From the NCBI RefSeq assembly GCF_018687715.1, contig NC_056752.1:16017501-16081500 (forward strand): a stretch of 64,000 nucleotides of DNA, in the 5' to 3' direction. The notes under the pieces were generated by a model. That model worked only from the letters and a program-made list of their open reading frames with translations, did not search any database and was not told the origin of the DNA. How positions within the stretch are numbered: the first letter of the stretch is position 1; the number at the start of each line of letters is the position of its first letter. Position numbers and translations under genes: made by a program. Shown here one piece after another: positions 32,441 through 44,947 of the stretch. This DNA is from Carya illinoinensis. Lineage: Eukaryota > Streptophyta > Magnoliopsida > Fagales > Juglandaceae.

Positions 32441-34330
32441 AGGGAATGCTCATGCAAGTCCACATAATTATATTTAAAAAAGTTAAAATTACCATAATAA
32501 CATTTTTAAAATGATATTTTTTTTTTCATTTTTATCCCAATTCATCAATAGTATTGCACACGCAGTCCCGTACTCAGAATTGTAAATAAAATTTCTAAAA
32601 TTATCTAAATATATATTACAATCTCTAAGTAAAAATTGTACATAATATTACTCAAAATATTAACTGGATACCGATTAAAATCCACGTATTAGAACCGGAT
32701 AGCTACTCGAGTTATAATCGATGTTACTCAGATCTAGACAAATATCCACCCAATTTTAAAAATATAAATACGAATCCAAATACACTACAAGAAAAAATTA
32801 GTTGCTAATAATTTTTTTGTTGTTATTAATTAATTACAATTATCCATTTTTTTTATAGTAATATTTTCGAATCTCCATATACACATCATGTGTAGCACGT
32901 TAATTAATGTATTTCACCCCTAGCTAGCTAGCTCTAGCTCATTAATCGATCAGGCCGGGGACAATTTGTGTCGTAAATGATCATCTTATATTTGCAACTT
33001 TTAGCATTTATTGGTAATCAGTACTAATACTAGGCATTTGCTGAAATCCGACCCTAGGTGCATGTGATTTTACACTTTAATTCATGCATGTGGGGGTGTT
33101 ACGTACGTCACTAGTGGGTCTGAGGGATACTCATGATCATGTGTAGCACGTTAATATCACATGTACCTGGCCTCATGTAGTACAGCGAAGTTTATTATAT
33201 ATATATATGATGGACATGAAAAGTTTAATATAATGACATTGTAACGAATTTGGGTACACTTTTTGGTCATGATCAAAAGTGCCATCAATTAGCTAGCTGA
33301 ATATATATATATATATATATAATTATTGTGATTCGTTATCGGAACATGATATTAATTAAAATTGCTTAATTGCTGGCTATGATGTATTATTTGTATCAGA
33401 TTATATGTATATACAATTAATTACATGATGTAACCAGGGCCATGGTTTTGAAGTATCCAAATTCCTGTTTAGATATAATTTAATTAATCTGACAATAACC
33501 GAGTAGAAAATTACTAATTTAACTGACAATTTGATTATATTTTATGAACTATGCAAAAGGAAAAATAAAAAATAAAATCCAACTAGCTAGCATATGGCTA
33601 TGGGATAAATATTATATATCTTATTCATGTCGATTAGATAAACTATATAGTTCATCAATTTTTTGGGTGGTCAGGAGATGATCTCAGATATTTTGTGAGT
33701 AGTATAGTAAAAAAATAAAGATCAAGTATTGAATAGAACTAAAAAATATATGAAAAGTAATAATAAAAAAATGAATAATAGTAGAGTATTACGAGTATTC
33801 TTGTAATATTCTATTGTGATACTCTATATGATAAGGATAAATATAAGTGATGTATTGGATCTCACATTGCTTGAGAATGAAAAGTTATTACTCTTTATAA
33901 AATTTCAATGCGGGCTCCAATTATATCATTAATTAGTCCTCTTGAAATATAAATTATATGGTTTGAACTTTCCATTAAAATATTATAAATAAATTGTAAT
34001 ATACCATATGATAAGGATAATAGTAGGTAGTGTATGAGAATCTACATTGCTTATGAATGAAAAGTTTCTACTTTTTATAATATTTTAATAAAACTCTAAT
34101 TATATCGTTGATTAATCCTTTTAAAAAATATAAATTATATTATTAATTAAGGATCACCTCACTTCAGGATTATCTAAATGTGTCGGCAAGTTTACTAATT
34201 TAGAATTGCAGTTAATTTTCAAATAAAAAATAAATTAATTATGTTAATCAGTTGGAATCTATATATACTGCGCCCACCTACCTACAAGTTTATAGCTAGC
34301 CGCGCACGTACGTACGGGCTATATATTCCC
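32441..34330. other. AT-rich intergenic DNA
   Basis: No coding signal. Two related stretches, about 33820-33960 and 34010-34150, share ATATGATAAGGATAA, TCTACATTGCTTATGAATGA-like and TAATATAAATTATAT-like phrases, which suggests a local duplication about 190 bp apart. Confidence 0.45.
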
Positions 34331-34540
34331 TTTTTTTCTTTTTTTTTTTATTTAAAGAAATCATCCATTATATATTAAGACAGTATCGGGTGTCCCCTGC
34401 TATAAAGCAGCATTTGTACAAACAAAAATAGACAGATGGGTCCTATCCACTCTGAAAATTTAGCAAAGAGAGAGGAATTATAATTAGTGGAATATTTCCA
34501 AATAAAGCTTTGAAAGTAGCCCACTGCACAATGAAATACG
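34331..34540 (-). pseudogene. 3' end of LINE interrupted by the CACTA element
   Basis: On the reverse strand the sequence adjoining the CACTA left end encodes the C-terminus of a LINE RNase H (QWATFKALFGNIPLIIIPLS), stopping at 34443. This resembles the usual LAKWA...FGNIP ending of plant LINE ORF2. About 110 bp later comes an A-rich tail (T-rich on the + strand, 34331-34349). The matching upstream part of the same domain lies on the other side of the CACTA element. Confidence 0.75.
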
Positions 34541-34732
34541 CACTATAATAAAAAACATTTTTTAGGATGAAAATTTTCATTTCAAAATATATAGATTTCA
34601 TTCTGAAAGATTTTTTAGGACGAAAAAATTTTATCCTAAGGTCGTCCAAACATCATTGTCCCAGAAGATATATTGGGACGAAAATCACAATTTCGTCCAA
34701 AAATATATCTGTTGGAACGAATTTGAAATTGA

Positions 34733-35095
34733 CCGTTCGATACCATTCGAACGATGGATTTTTTTGTCACGGTTAAAATTCGTTCCAAAATAACGTTCGA
34801 ATGCTTCTCATATACCGTTCGAACATTAACGTTTCTTTTGAACGATTATCAAGATACGTTCAAACGATCAATAGAAATACGTTTGAACGTTAAATGAGAC
34901 GATCGAACGGTAGAAGAGATCGAACGGTGATGATCAACGTTCGAACGATATGGTAATGTCATGCGTTTGAACGTTTTTTTGAGCATCTGGTATCGTTCGA
35001 ACGGTTTGCGCATTGATGTTTGAACGGTACATTATCGTTTGAACGGCATGCCCATTAATGTTCGAACGTGATTCGGTCGTTCGAACGGATATTAT
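34733..35095. repeat. Left subterminal TTCGAACG motif array
   Basis: About sixteen copies of a palindromic 10-12-mer with core CGTTCGAACG and one-base variants (CGTTTGAACG, CGTTCAAACG) in both orientations within 360 bp. By analogy with maize En/Spm, where TNPA binds many short subterminal repeats, these are likely transposase-accessory binding sites. Confidence 0.75.
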
Positions 35096-35278
35096 TTTTA
35101 TTAAAACCAATAATTATAAAAAAACTAAATAGACATCCATATTATTTGAAAAACATAAATTAGGAACTGTTTAATTACTCACAAAAGTTTTATAATAAGT
35201 GCGAATAAATAAATAAGCATAAAACTAGCATTGTTCATACATAATTAGATAATGTCATAAACTAGACGTAAAAAACCA

Positions 35279-36784
35279 TCAGTTGGTTAGAGGCCTGTAC
35301 TGTTGCATAAGCTGTTGCATTTGGAGTTGCATATCTCTCCTGAACTCTGCTTGTTCTTCTTCATGTTGTTTGAGGCGCATCTCCATGTCTCCTTGTCTTG
35401 CCAATTGAGCCTCTAACTCTTGTTGTTTTGCAACAAATTCTTCAATTCTACGATTCGCATTCTCTTGAGCTATAGAGGCAGACCTGGAAGAAGAGGAAGA
35501 GGGAGAAGGTTTTACACAGCGACCCAAACCCCTCAAATATCCTGAACGTTCACCCAGAACTTGTGTAAAAATCTCAACATCTGTATTTGAGGAATTTTGA
35601 TCTGACGCAGATTCAGCACGCAGGGCAACCATTTTATCCTACACATAAGATAAAGAGTTAATATCATCATAAATATTCAAATATATTTATTTAAAACAAA
35701 TTATAATACTTACATAATTTTCACGGGCATTAGGATGACTCCACTCTCCATTACAATTAGTATGTGATGCAGCATATAATTTTGTCAGATCATAATTGGC
35801 ATCTGAATCTTGCTATAATAAAGATTTGTTAAGATATAAAGTCATTATGATTGATATATTCAGTTAACTATATACAAATGAAATAATAGCAATACCAATT
35901 TTTTAGAGAGGCGGTGGAAAGATCTTGAGCCTGCATGATGAGTAATCTTCAATTTTGATATATTTGTTTTGTTTATAGAACTTCGCTCCTACGTAAGAAT
36001 TGAAAATATTAGAAAGCGAAATTAAAAATAGGACTAAAATAATTAAATTAATTATACCTTATATGATGGATCCTTAAACATGTCACCAAGTTTTTCCCAA
36101 TCAGAAGGTTGCACATCTTGAAAAGGATGTTGGTGTGCTTCTTCACTATTCTCAAACTTATTATAATGCTCATGACACCTCGCCTTATACTTGCGGAATG
36201 CATTACTCATAAGCTCTTCCACAGTTTTACGCTCCTCTCTCCGACCAAAATTTAATTCGAAATCATCCTTACAGAAAAAAGTTTGGACAAAAATATTATC
36301 ATTTATAATATTCTAACTTTAAAGTAAAATAAAATTATAAGTCCAATTAAATTTCATTTATTAAACATTATCGAACAACGCTTCTTGATAAGGTCCTTAA
36401 CATCTTGGGGGACTTTCTTCCATGAACTTGTTGCCAAAGGTGCATAAGTTCGTGTAAGAGCACCCACATGCGATGCAAGCCAAGCTGCTGGTTGTCCTTC
36501 ACCTCCGGTATGTTCGTCAAGAATGTTAACTTTGATCTTACCCACCTTACGATATTTTTCCAACGTCACGCCTCTCGTAGTGCCTCGACCTTGACGAGAT
36601 TGTACTATGAAGTCATCATGATATATAACATTATAATCAATTTTCTATTATAATCTTAATTAATAACTTTTATGACTATTAGAATTTTACCTTGTTCTGT
36701 AAAGTCAATCTCTAATGGTGAGTCTGAAGGAGAGCTAGGAACAGGTGGAGATGGGTTTCGCACTTCCTTTCTCTTCGGAGGCAT
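35279..36784 (-). CDS. CACTA second protein, Transposase_24 (Ptta/En/Spm)-like
   Basis: Reverse-strand gene in about six exons. Visible exons: 36784-36691 (start MPPKRKEVRNPSPP, donor GTAAAATT), 36604 to about 36370, 36267-36058, 35988-35896, 35812-35714 and 35638-35279. Most junctions are GT-AG and keep phase. The junction after exon 2 has no clean in-phase donor, so the gene may be broken there. Exon 2 carries GQPAAWLASHVGALTRTYAPLA.SSWKKVP; later exons give FRKYKARCHEHYNKFE and YAASHTNCNGEW..., as in plant Ptta/En/Spm (PF03004) proteins. The last exon is a Gln/Glu-rich coiled coil. It likely binds the subterminal motifs or assists transposition, by family inference. It lies downstream of the transposase, in the same orientation. 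Confidence 0.75.
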
Positions 36785-36858
36785 AATTTCAAAAAACTGA
36801 TACAATATTCATTAAGTAAAATAGTGCTCATCATCACGTAATGTGAAAATATAATTCG

Positions 36859-39800
36859 TCAATCACTATCTGTATCAGTATCATTTGACAATTCAGTCTC
36901 ATCTTCTATAGATACTTCAGATGAATCAACACTTTGCTCAAGTGTCGCATCAACAATTTCAGCCTCAATATCTTCTCTATTCAATGGAATCATCTCATAC
37001 TGGCTCAAATCCACAAACAAATTAAAGACGGGCTGACTCTCTTGGTATGCTTCTTGAGTAGAGGCATCATCTTCTTCTTTATCTCGCCCTTCTGCCTGAG
37101 GGATAACATCATATATATTTCTTAGAGCATATTTTTGTACTACTCGCCATTGAGTTCCTAACTTCGGGTCATCTAAGTAGAATACTTGAGATGCTTGAGA
37201 AGCTAAAATAAATTGATCATCCTCGTACCATTTTCTTAATGTATTAATACTCAAGAAATATTCATCATCACGGACTTCAGTTCGAGGATTGCTTAAATCC
37301 CACCAATCACACTTAAACAGATATACTGCAAGCTCCCCCAAATATTTCATTCTAATTATATCAACAATCACTCCATAGAAATCAATATTTTCTCCATCAT
37401 GACTTCCCTCAACTAGGACACTACTATTTTGTGTTTTCCTATAATGATATCGATCTATTGTGTGATACCTACTACCACGAGAAATACATGCAGAATATCT
37501 TGTAGCCCGTCTCGATGGGCCACGCGCTAATGCATACAATTCATCTGATATATCATTTGGATTATTGGCATGCATTTGTATAACCTACATATTAAGTAAA
37601 ACTTCTATTATATCAATAAAAAAAAAACAATCAATATTTTCTATTTGTATTGAATGAAGTGTCGCATATGTAATGTCTTGCTCTGTCAACGTCAAAGTTT
37701 CTTTCTGGTCGATCAAACCTAGTGTCAACTCCGTGAAAATATTTGGAACAGAAGGTATGCCACTCATCATCAATATATGCTTCTGCAATTGATCCTTCTG
37801 GGCGAGCTTTATTACCAACTATTCGTTTCAACTTCCCAAGAAATCGTTCAATGGGATACATCCATCTATACTGAACTGGTTCTGCAAGTTGAGCCTCACG
37901 TGGCAAATGGACGGCCAGGTGAACCATGACATCGAAAAATGACGGTGGGTAAATACTTTCTAGCTTACACAATATTATGGGAATTTCCCGTTCCATTCGA
38001 TCCAAAGCTTCTACATTTAATGTCCGTGCACATAAGTCTTTGAAAAATAAACCCAACTCAGTCAAAGCCACGCGCACGTCTCTAGTCAAGTACCCACGTA
38101 TACCAATAGGCAAGATACGCTGCAAAAGGACATGACAATCAGGACTTTTTAACCCAGTTATTTTCCAGTCATTTGTTCGCACACATCTTGTCAAATTCGA
38201 GGCATAACCATCCGGTAATTTAATTTTCATTATCCACTCACAAAAAGTAGCCCTTTCATTCCTTGACAATGTATACCACCCAATCGGCATGTAAACGGAT
38301 GAACCATTTTCTTGCAACTGCATTTCCGGTCTTATTCCCAACCGCTTCAAATCCTTCCTTGAGTTTAATGTATCCTTCGTTTTTCCTTCAATTGACATCA
38401 ATGTTCCCAATACGGATTCGTATATATTTTTTTCAATATGCATAACATCAAGACTGTGCCGTAATTTTAACTTTGACCAGTATGGAAGATCAAAAAATAT
38501 ACTCTTCTTAGTCCAATTCAACTCAGATGTAGCTCATTTTCTCTTTCGTTATTTTTTACCAAATTCATTACAACCAACATCTACAAATTGTGCAAATAAA
38601 TCTTCACCAGACAAATATGGTGGAGGTTGGCCCCATTCAACAGTACCATCAAACATTTGTGAATTTCCCCGCCATCTATGATCACCAGGTAGAAATCGAC
38701 GATGACCCATGAAACATAATTTTCTCCCGTAAGTGAGCCATTCAGATTTAGTATGTTTGTTACAAGTTGGACATGCCATTTTCCCCTTAGTACTCCAACC
38801 TGACAAGTTTCCATATGCTGGAAAATCATTTATTGTCCATAAAAAGGCAGCATGCATCTTGAACGACTTGCCTGTTAATGAATCAAATGTGACAACCCCA
38901 TTCTCCCACAAATCTTTCAATTCTGCAATCAATGGCTGTAAGTGTATGTCTATATCATTTCCCGGTGATCTCGGACTTGGAATGAGCAAACTCATCATGA
39001 AATATGGATCTTTCATACACTTCCACGGTGGTAGATTATACGGCATAAGTACGACTGGCCAAGTACTGTGACTAGTACTCATGTTCCCAAACGGATTAAA
39101 TCCATCTGTTGCCAACCCAAGTCTCACATTATGTGGTTCTTCTGCAAACAATGTATGCTCCTTATCAAATTCCTTCCACACTTGAGAGTCAGCAGGATGT
39201 GATAAAATATCATCGTTTCTAACTCTGGCTGATGAGTGCCATATCATGTCTGCAGCTGTTGCACGTGACATATATAATCGTTGTAATCTAGGTGTCAATG
39301 GAAAGTGGCGTACTACCTTTTGCGGCACATTTTGTTTGTCAGATGTCCATCTTGATTCGTGGCATATGGGACATTCGTTCAACTGCTCATTCTCTTGCCA
39401 AAATAATATGCAGTCATTCTTACATGCATGTATTACGTTGTAATCAAATCCAAGTTCTCGTTTCAATTTTTTTGCTTCATAAAAGTTACGAGGAAGTGTA
39501 TTATCTGATGGCAGTGCCTCCTTAAACAACTCGAGTAACATATTGACAGCCTTAATTGATAATCGGCACATTGATTTTATGTGAAGCAGTCTTACGGTAA
39601 ATGACAACTTACTGTGTCTTCTGCATCCTGGATATAGCTCACGTTGTGACTCATTTCACAATTGTGCAAAAGTATTATAACCCCCATCATTTGAACTTGA
39701 TGTGTCCGTGCCACCTTCATTCATAAACATTCCCGCACCGATGTCACCTAACATTTCTTCCATATCCTCATCATACTCATCTCCAACAACATCTGGTTGT

Positions 39801-40093
39801 ACATCTTCATCGATCGCTTCTTCTTCATGTGGAGCATCGAATGAAGTTGGATATGGTTCCCCGTGTAAGACCCAATCAGTATAACCCTTGTCAATACCTT
39901 TTACAAACAAATGCTCTCTCACCAAGTCTATCTTATGAGAGCGCAAATTCCTACATTCTTTACATGGGCATCTAATACATCCATCACTATCACATGTACC
40001 CAATGCAAACTCTAAGAATTTCTTAACACCTTCAGCATATACGTTGTAATTCTGACCCAAACGATCGCTAACTCGCATCCAACTCTTATCCAT
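36859..40093 (-). pseudogene. CACTA transposase (TNP2/TNPD-like), three in-frame stops
   Basis: The catalytic transposase of the element. Domains in order: Transpos_assoc at the N-terminus (MDKSWMRVSDRL..., CPCKECRN, DWVLHGEP); Transposase_21 (TDGFNPFGNMSTSHSTWPV, YNLPPWKCMK, LPGDHRWR); DUF4218 (FFDVMVHLAVHLPREAQL, YRWMYPIERFLGKLK, ARPEGSIAEAYI); DUF4216 (FYGVIVDIIRMKYLG, LFKCDWWD, FYLDDPK); and an acidic tail. Start chosen at 40093 (MDKSW); an ATG at 40117 is also open. The main exon runs to about 37645. A second exon starts at 37584 after an AG acceptor and ends at 36859; the donor is unclear. Three stops lie in a continuous frame: TGA 39656-39658, TAA 38549-38551 and TGA 38534-38536. They are substitutions, since both sides stay in phase. 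Full-length protein is not expected. Confidence 0.9.
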
Positions 40094-41069
40094 GCTGACT
40101 ATCTTCATTATAAACAATCACTTGTGCATCAACAAACAAGCATGTATCATGTATCAATCAAGGAGTATGCCACCTTACACCGGGTAGTTGGTCCTACCCC
40201 ATTCAGAATTGTAAGATCATAGTCGCAAACCTATCATCTATAATCTGTCACGCCCAACAAAATTTCGGCAGCATCTCCCCATAGTTCTCCAAATATGCTC
40301 GTCTGGTTGTGTGCACCGACTTCTCCATCGTCGATACAACATCACTGAAACTGCATATCCGGAGAACAAGGGATAAATTTGCCAAAATCTTAATGCTAGA
40401 TGTATAACAGATATAGATCGATAGTTTGCGAGAATGATCTTACAATTCCAAACTATCCACTTTGGACAATTCAAGAGTTATCAATCTTTCAATTAAGGCA
40501 GATTGATAACTCTCGAATGGGTCTAAGGCTAATATTGATGAACAAGCAATATAAGATATGCCAATATTTAACATGTATCAAACAAACAATGCAACATATG
40601 TTAATTAAGTATTTATATTATTAAATAATTAGATAGTTGTTTTATATCTTTCAAAATATTTTATCAATTATAACTATTTGTATTGTAATTAACATTCATT
40701 TTATTAATTATAATTCAGAATTTATATTTTAATCAAATTCATTTGATTACTTTTAACTTTTAAGTATTTAAGTATTATTAAATCCAGATTATTTGTATTT
40801 TATTTAAAATTCATTTTATTAATTCAAAGATTAAGTATTTTTGTGTTATTAAAACAAAACTATTTGTATTAACCTATAGTTGAATAATTCGACATCATAA
40901 ATAATTAAGTTTTGTAACAAATCTTAGATGATTTGTAATTTAATTCATTCTCATTTGATTATTTGAATCTTTTAAGTATTTAAGTATTATTAAATGTAGA
41001 TTATAAATAATTAATTTTTAATTCAACTCCTGCATTTAAAATGTTAATCATTTTAACACTGACCAACAT

Positions 41070-41770
41070 AACGTTCAAATAGTGCTCGTCATCATTCGAT
41101 CTAAGGACATACGTTCGAATGGAACACGAATACCGTTCGAATGGATTACTTCCAGAAATCACTCGTCTTCAACCTCCGAAAACCCCAACATTTACAGTCC
41201 ATATTACATCAAAAGATAGCAAACTATATGACGAACTCATGTAAGCAAACGAAAACACTTATATAAAAACTAAAATGAGGTCAAATTTAAGGAGAATACC
41301 TGATTTGGAGAGATAAAGCGGAAAATCCACCAAACGGTAAAAACTCTTCACCAAACGGTAAAAACAACCTCTTAATCCGAAAATATAAGAGATTGATAGG
41401 AGTTAGTAATATTTGAGGGCTAGATTGAAAAATAATGGCGTTGGTTGGAAGAAAATGAGCGTGGGAGTGATATTGAGTCGACTGGAACAAGTGCGAGACT
41501 GTGAGGTTCTGTCGTGTAAATGTAGAACATTTACGTTCGAACGTCAAATCGACTAGCGGGAAAAATTTCCCCCGCTAATTTAACATTCGAACGTGAAAAT
41601 ATACGTTCGAACGTTTTTATTAAACGTTCGAACGGTTATATTAAACCGTTCAAACGTCAAATCGATTAGCGGGAAAAATTTCCCCCCTAATTTAACGTTC
41701 GAACGGTCAGATATACGTTCGAACGTCTTCTTATACGTTTGAACGCCAATATTAAACCGTTCAAACGTTT
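41070..41770. repeat. Internal TTCGAACG array with 113-bp tandem unit
   Basis: About fourteen copies of the palindrome upstream of the transposase. Part is a tandem duplication with a 113-bp period (ACGTCAAATCGA at 41541 and ACGTCAAATCGATT at 41654). Each unit holds an AGCGGGAAA...TTTCCCCC-type inverted repeat. Confidence 0.75.
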
Positions 41771-42504
41771 AAGTTATATTGTTGCTTATTGTATTTTTTT
41801 TGTACTATACCTTTAAATATAATAACTTCTAAATGTACTATAGTTTAGAGCCATAGTAATTTAACTATATAACATATAATCAAACATATATTATATAGTT
41901 TAGTAACATATATAGTATAAAATATCATATTACATCTAATATTATAGTCAAGTACATATATTAACGTATTATATATAACATATATATGGTATCATAGCAT
42001 AGGGTTATATGTATCACATGCATATATATATAATGTTTAGTACTATTATATTATTATTATATTATTTAATAATAGGATATCTACTATTAATATATATAGT
42101 GTCGTCTATACTAGTATATATATGTGATATTAGTTAATATCACATATAATATATATGTTATATAAATACATGAACATAGTTTCATGTATATAGTAGTCTA
42201 TATTATATTAATTATACTATATAATATAACTTATACTATATACTATATAATATTCAATAGTATAATATATTTTAATTAAATATAATATAATATATACTAT
42301 ATATATAAAAAATTATATATATATAATACATAGTGTTTAATAATATATAAGTGCATTAAATATATTACATTTAATATATTTAACAATTAAAATATATTAT
42401 AATTGAATTAATTATTATATTTAATATAATTAATACTGAATATTGCATTTAAATATTATTTATTATCATGAGAAACTGATTAATTAGGGATGTGATTAAT
42501 ATTC

Positions 42505-43040
42505 AGTTAATACGTTCGAACGGTAGTAACTTACCGTTCGAACGGCACTGCATATATAAGCCCCCGACGTCACTTTCACGGATGTTTACGTCTCCATTTC
42601 CTCCGTTCTAAGCCTCCAAACCGTCGATCTCCGCCGTTGAACGCCGTCTTCGCCGCCGTCAACAGTGCCCACTCAAAGCCTCTACCTCTAACTACTGGTA
42701 TTTTTCATTTTTAAAGCATTTTACCGTTTAGATATAGGTTTTTGATAGATTAATTGTTTAAGTTAGGGTAAACCGATTTGTACATCAAAATAATCGGTAG
42801 ATTTGCATAAATCCATGTTAGGAACGTTTATTTAGGTTTCTATTGCATTTATTTTGGTGTAAAATCCAGGGAATTGAAAGATTCCATGGATTTCAATGGC
42901 CGAGTCGACTTGGCCTAGAATCCCGATCGACACGAAGATCGTTCGAATGTTATGCGTAGCGTTCGAACGATATAACATAACGGTCGAACGGTTTGTCTGT
43001 AACCGTTCGACCGTTACAGTAATCGTTCGAACGGTTTTTA
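42505..43040. repeat. Internal TTCGAACG array 5' of the third gene
   Basis: Copies at about 42510-42545 and 42930-43035 (ACGTTCGAACGGTA, CCGTTCGACCGTTAC, CGTTCGAACGG). They flank the presumed first exon of the forward gene. Confidence 0.7.
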
Positions 43041-43223
43041 ATATTATATTTATATTATTAATATTGATATTGAGAAATATATTTATTGTTGATAATGTTG
43101 TTCAGAATATCAAATATTATTAAATTGCTGTTTGTTTCAAACTACTGTAAATAGTTCTTTATTGTATTTTTCTTGTTAATGTTATATATCTAGTTTGTAA
43201 TTATAAATTTTAGGTTGATTATA

Positions 43224-44432
43224 ATGTCTACTTCTAGATCGGCACGTAAGCGACGCAATCTTGGTGAGAGTAGTAGTGGTCCAGTTCGGGAGAGGACAGT
43301 TTCACTAGAGCGACCAGTGAAGATTTCTGATTTCCAGAGTCTTCTCTGGGAGGGTCATTCATTGCCCTCAATATTCAGTGATCGTGGTTGGTGACCTATC
43401 TTGGATGAACGGGAGGAAGCATGGGAGCCAGTCTCCCACATTGACATTGTTGCTGAGTTCTATAGAGAACTCGGCAGTGCCAACGCAGATGATTCTGGGG
43501 CCTACAGTATCACTGTCTGAGGAGTACCCGTTGTATTTTCACGAGATGGACTTGTTGAGCATCTCGGTATTCCTAGGCTGCCAGATGCATATTCGAATGT
43601 GGTGCCTAAAGAGTCTAATCCTTCAGTTGAGGCGGAGACAGCTGAGGAGGAGGCATCAGTTTATACTGATGAGGTCGATACCCTTGCTGATCACGAGGTG
43701 AGGGATTTGGTTGTCGGTCCAGATGCTCCACCGTATGACGGGACGAAGAGCATCAAACGGGTAGATTTATCTTCTTTTTTTAAGATATTAAATTTGATAA
43801 TTGCCAATAACATTGACCCTCGGCAGCACAAGACAGAAATTGGCATTGATCGGACGAAATTTATGATACGGGTCGCTCGTGGCATTCCTATCGACTTGGT
43901 GGGGTATATATTCGATAGGATTCGATCAGAATCTCGGTACATTTCGATGGATATACTACCATTCAGAGTCCTGATCACCCGATATCTACTATGTGCTGGT
44001 GTTGTGCCAGATGTTGCTGAGCGTAAACGGGAGCCAATGGGACCGATAAACAGCACCACCCTCTCACGCAGCACGGGACACTCGAGACTGCGTTTTCATG
44101 CACATGTTCCAGAACCAGTTGATCCTCACAAAGATGCACAGCCGGGAGATCATGGAGTCTCAGCTGCAGCTGCAGAGACATCTACACGGGCCGAGGCATC
44201 AGTCCACAATGTTACTCGTGAGGAGATGGCTGACATAGTGCGTGCAGCGATCAGCGACCAGACATCAGCAGTGATCGATGCAGTGCGTATGGAGATCCAT
44301 TCTGCTGTGTCTGAGCTTCGTAAAGAGTTTGCTGCCATGTCTGCGACTCAGGTCACCATCAGTACTCGACTGACACAAATAGAGGAACGTATAGCTGCAG
44401 TCGAGGAAGTGTGCAAAGACTTGGGGTCTTAA
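43224..44432 (+). pseudogene. CACTA third gene, 'putative plant transposon protein' domain-like
   Basis: A forward frame of 403 codons from ATG 43224 (MSTSRSARKRRNLGESSS) to 44432, interrupted only by TGA at 43392-43394 and TGA at 43518-43520. In the second, the context ITV-stop-GVPVVF suggests a lost Arg, i.e. CGA to TGA. The central part (DLSSFFKILNLIIANNIDP, DRTKFMIRVARGIPIDLVGYIF, PFRVLITRYLLCAGV) resembles the plant domain catalogued as PF20167, found in uncharacterised transposon-linked proteins; this is from memory. The C-terminus (about residues 330-400) is a heptad-rich coiled coil (ISTRLTQIEERIAAVEEV). TTTTAG just upstream may be the acceptor of a 5' UTR intron. Its function is unknown; it may be an accessory factor or a captured gene. 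Confidence 0.7.
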
Positions 44433-44654
44433 TTACTTTATGATATATTTTATTTATTTATTTCCTGTTTTTTGTATGGATAATATTTTGTGTTTTGTAA
44501 ATTCAGTATTTAAGTTATATGAAATAGTATTGTTTTATATTTTCTAAACTAATTCTTAATTTAGATTATTCATATTATCTAATTAACTAATTTTTTATAA
44601 TTACTAGTTAATCTAAATATAATTTGGCAAAAAACTTAAAAAATTAAAACCCTG

Positions 44655-44910
44655 TCACCGTTCGATCGATTCAAATAACGTTTGAACGGTGAATATGCAT
44701 CATTCGAACGGTTAATATTAACCGTTCGAACGGTTTATCTATTTCCCTCCAAAATAATTTTGCCTATCACGCCAATATTACGTTCAAATGGTAAAAATTA
44801 AACGTTCGAAGGGTTAATCATTAACGGTCGAACGGTTTACTTATTTGGGACAAAAATTTTCGTCCCTAAGAATACCGTTCGAACGCGTTCGAATGGTCTG
44901 GCATAACCGT
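44655..44910. repeat. Right subterminal TTCGAACG motif array
   Basis: About ten copies and variants (CATTCGAACGGT, ACCGTTCGAACGGT, CGTTCGAACGCGTTCGAATGG) close to the right end, mirroring the left array. Confidence 0.75.
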
Positions 44911-44915
44911 CGTCA

Positions 44916-44947
44916 TTTTGGAACGAAATTTAAATTTCGTTCCAAAA
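44916..44947. repeat. Perfect 32-bp palindrome
   Basis: TTTTGGAACGAAATTT followed directly by its exact complement, about 70 bp inside the right end of the CACTA element. It can form a cruciform with no spacer. Confidence 0.9.

Larger units (their letters stand above)
40094..43223. promoter_or_regulatory. Divergent intergenic/promoter region of the CACTA element
   Basis: About 3.1 kb between the reverse-strand transposase and the forward third gene. It is very AT-rich in the middle (41800-42480) and flanked by two TTCGAACG motif clusters (41070-41770 and 42510-43040). The second cluster overlaps a GC-richer segment at 42560-42700 that looks like a 5' UTR exon, with a possible donor near 42697 and an acceptor TTTTAG just before 43214. 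No protein-coding gene is seen. Confidence 0.55.
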
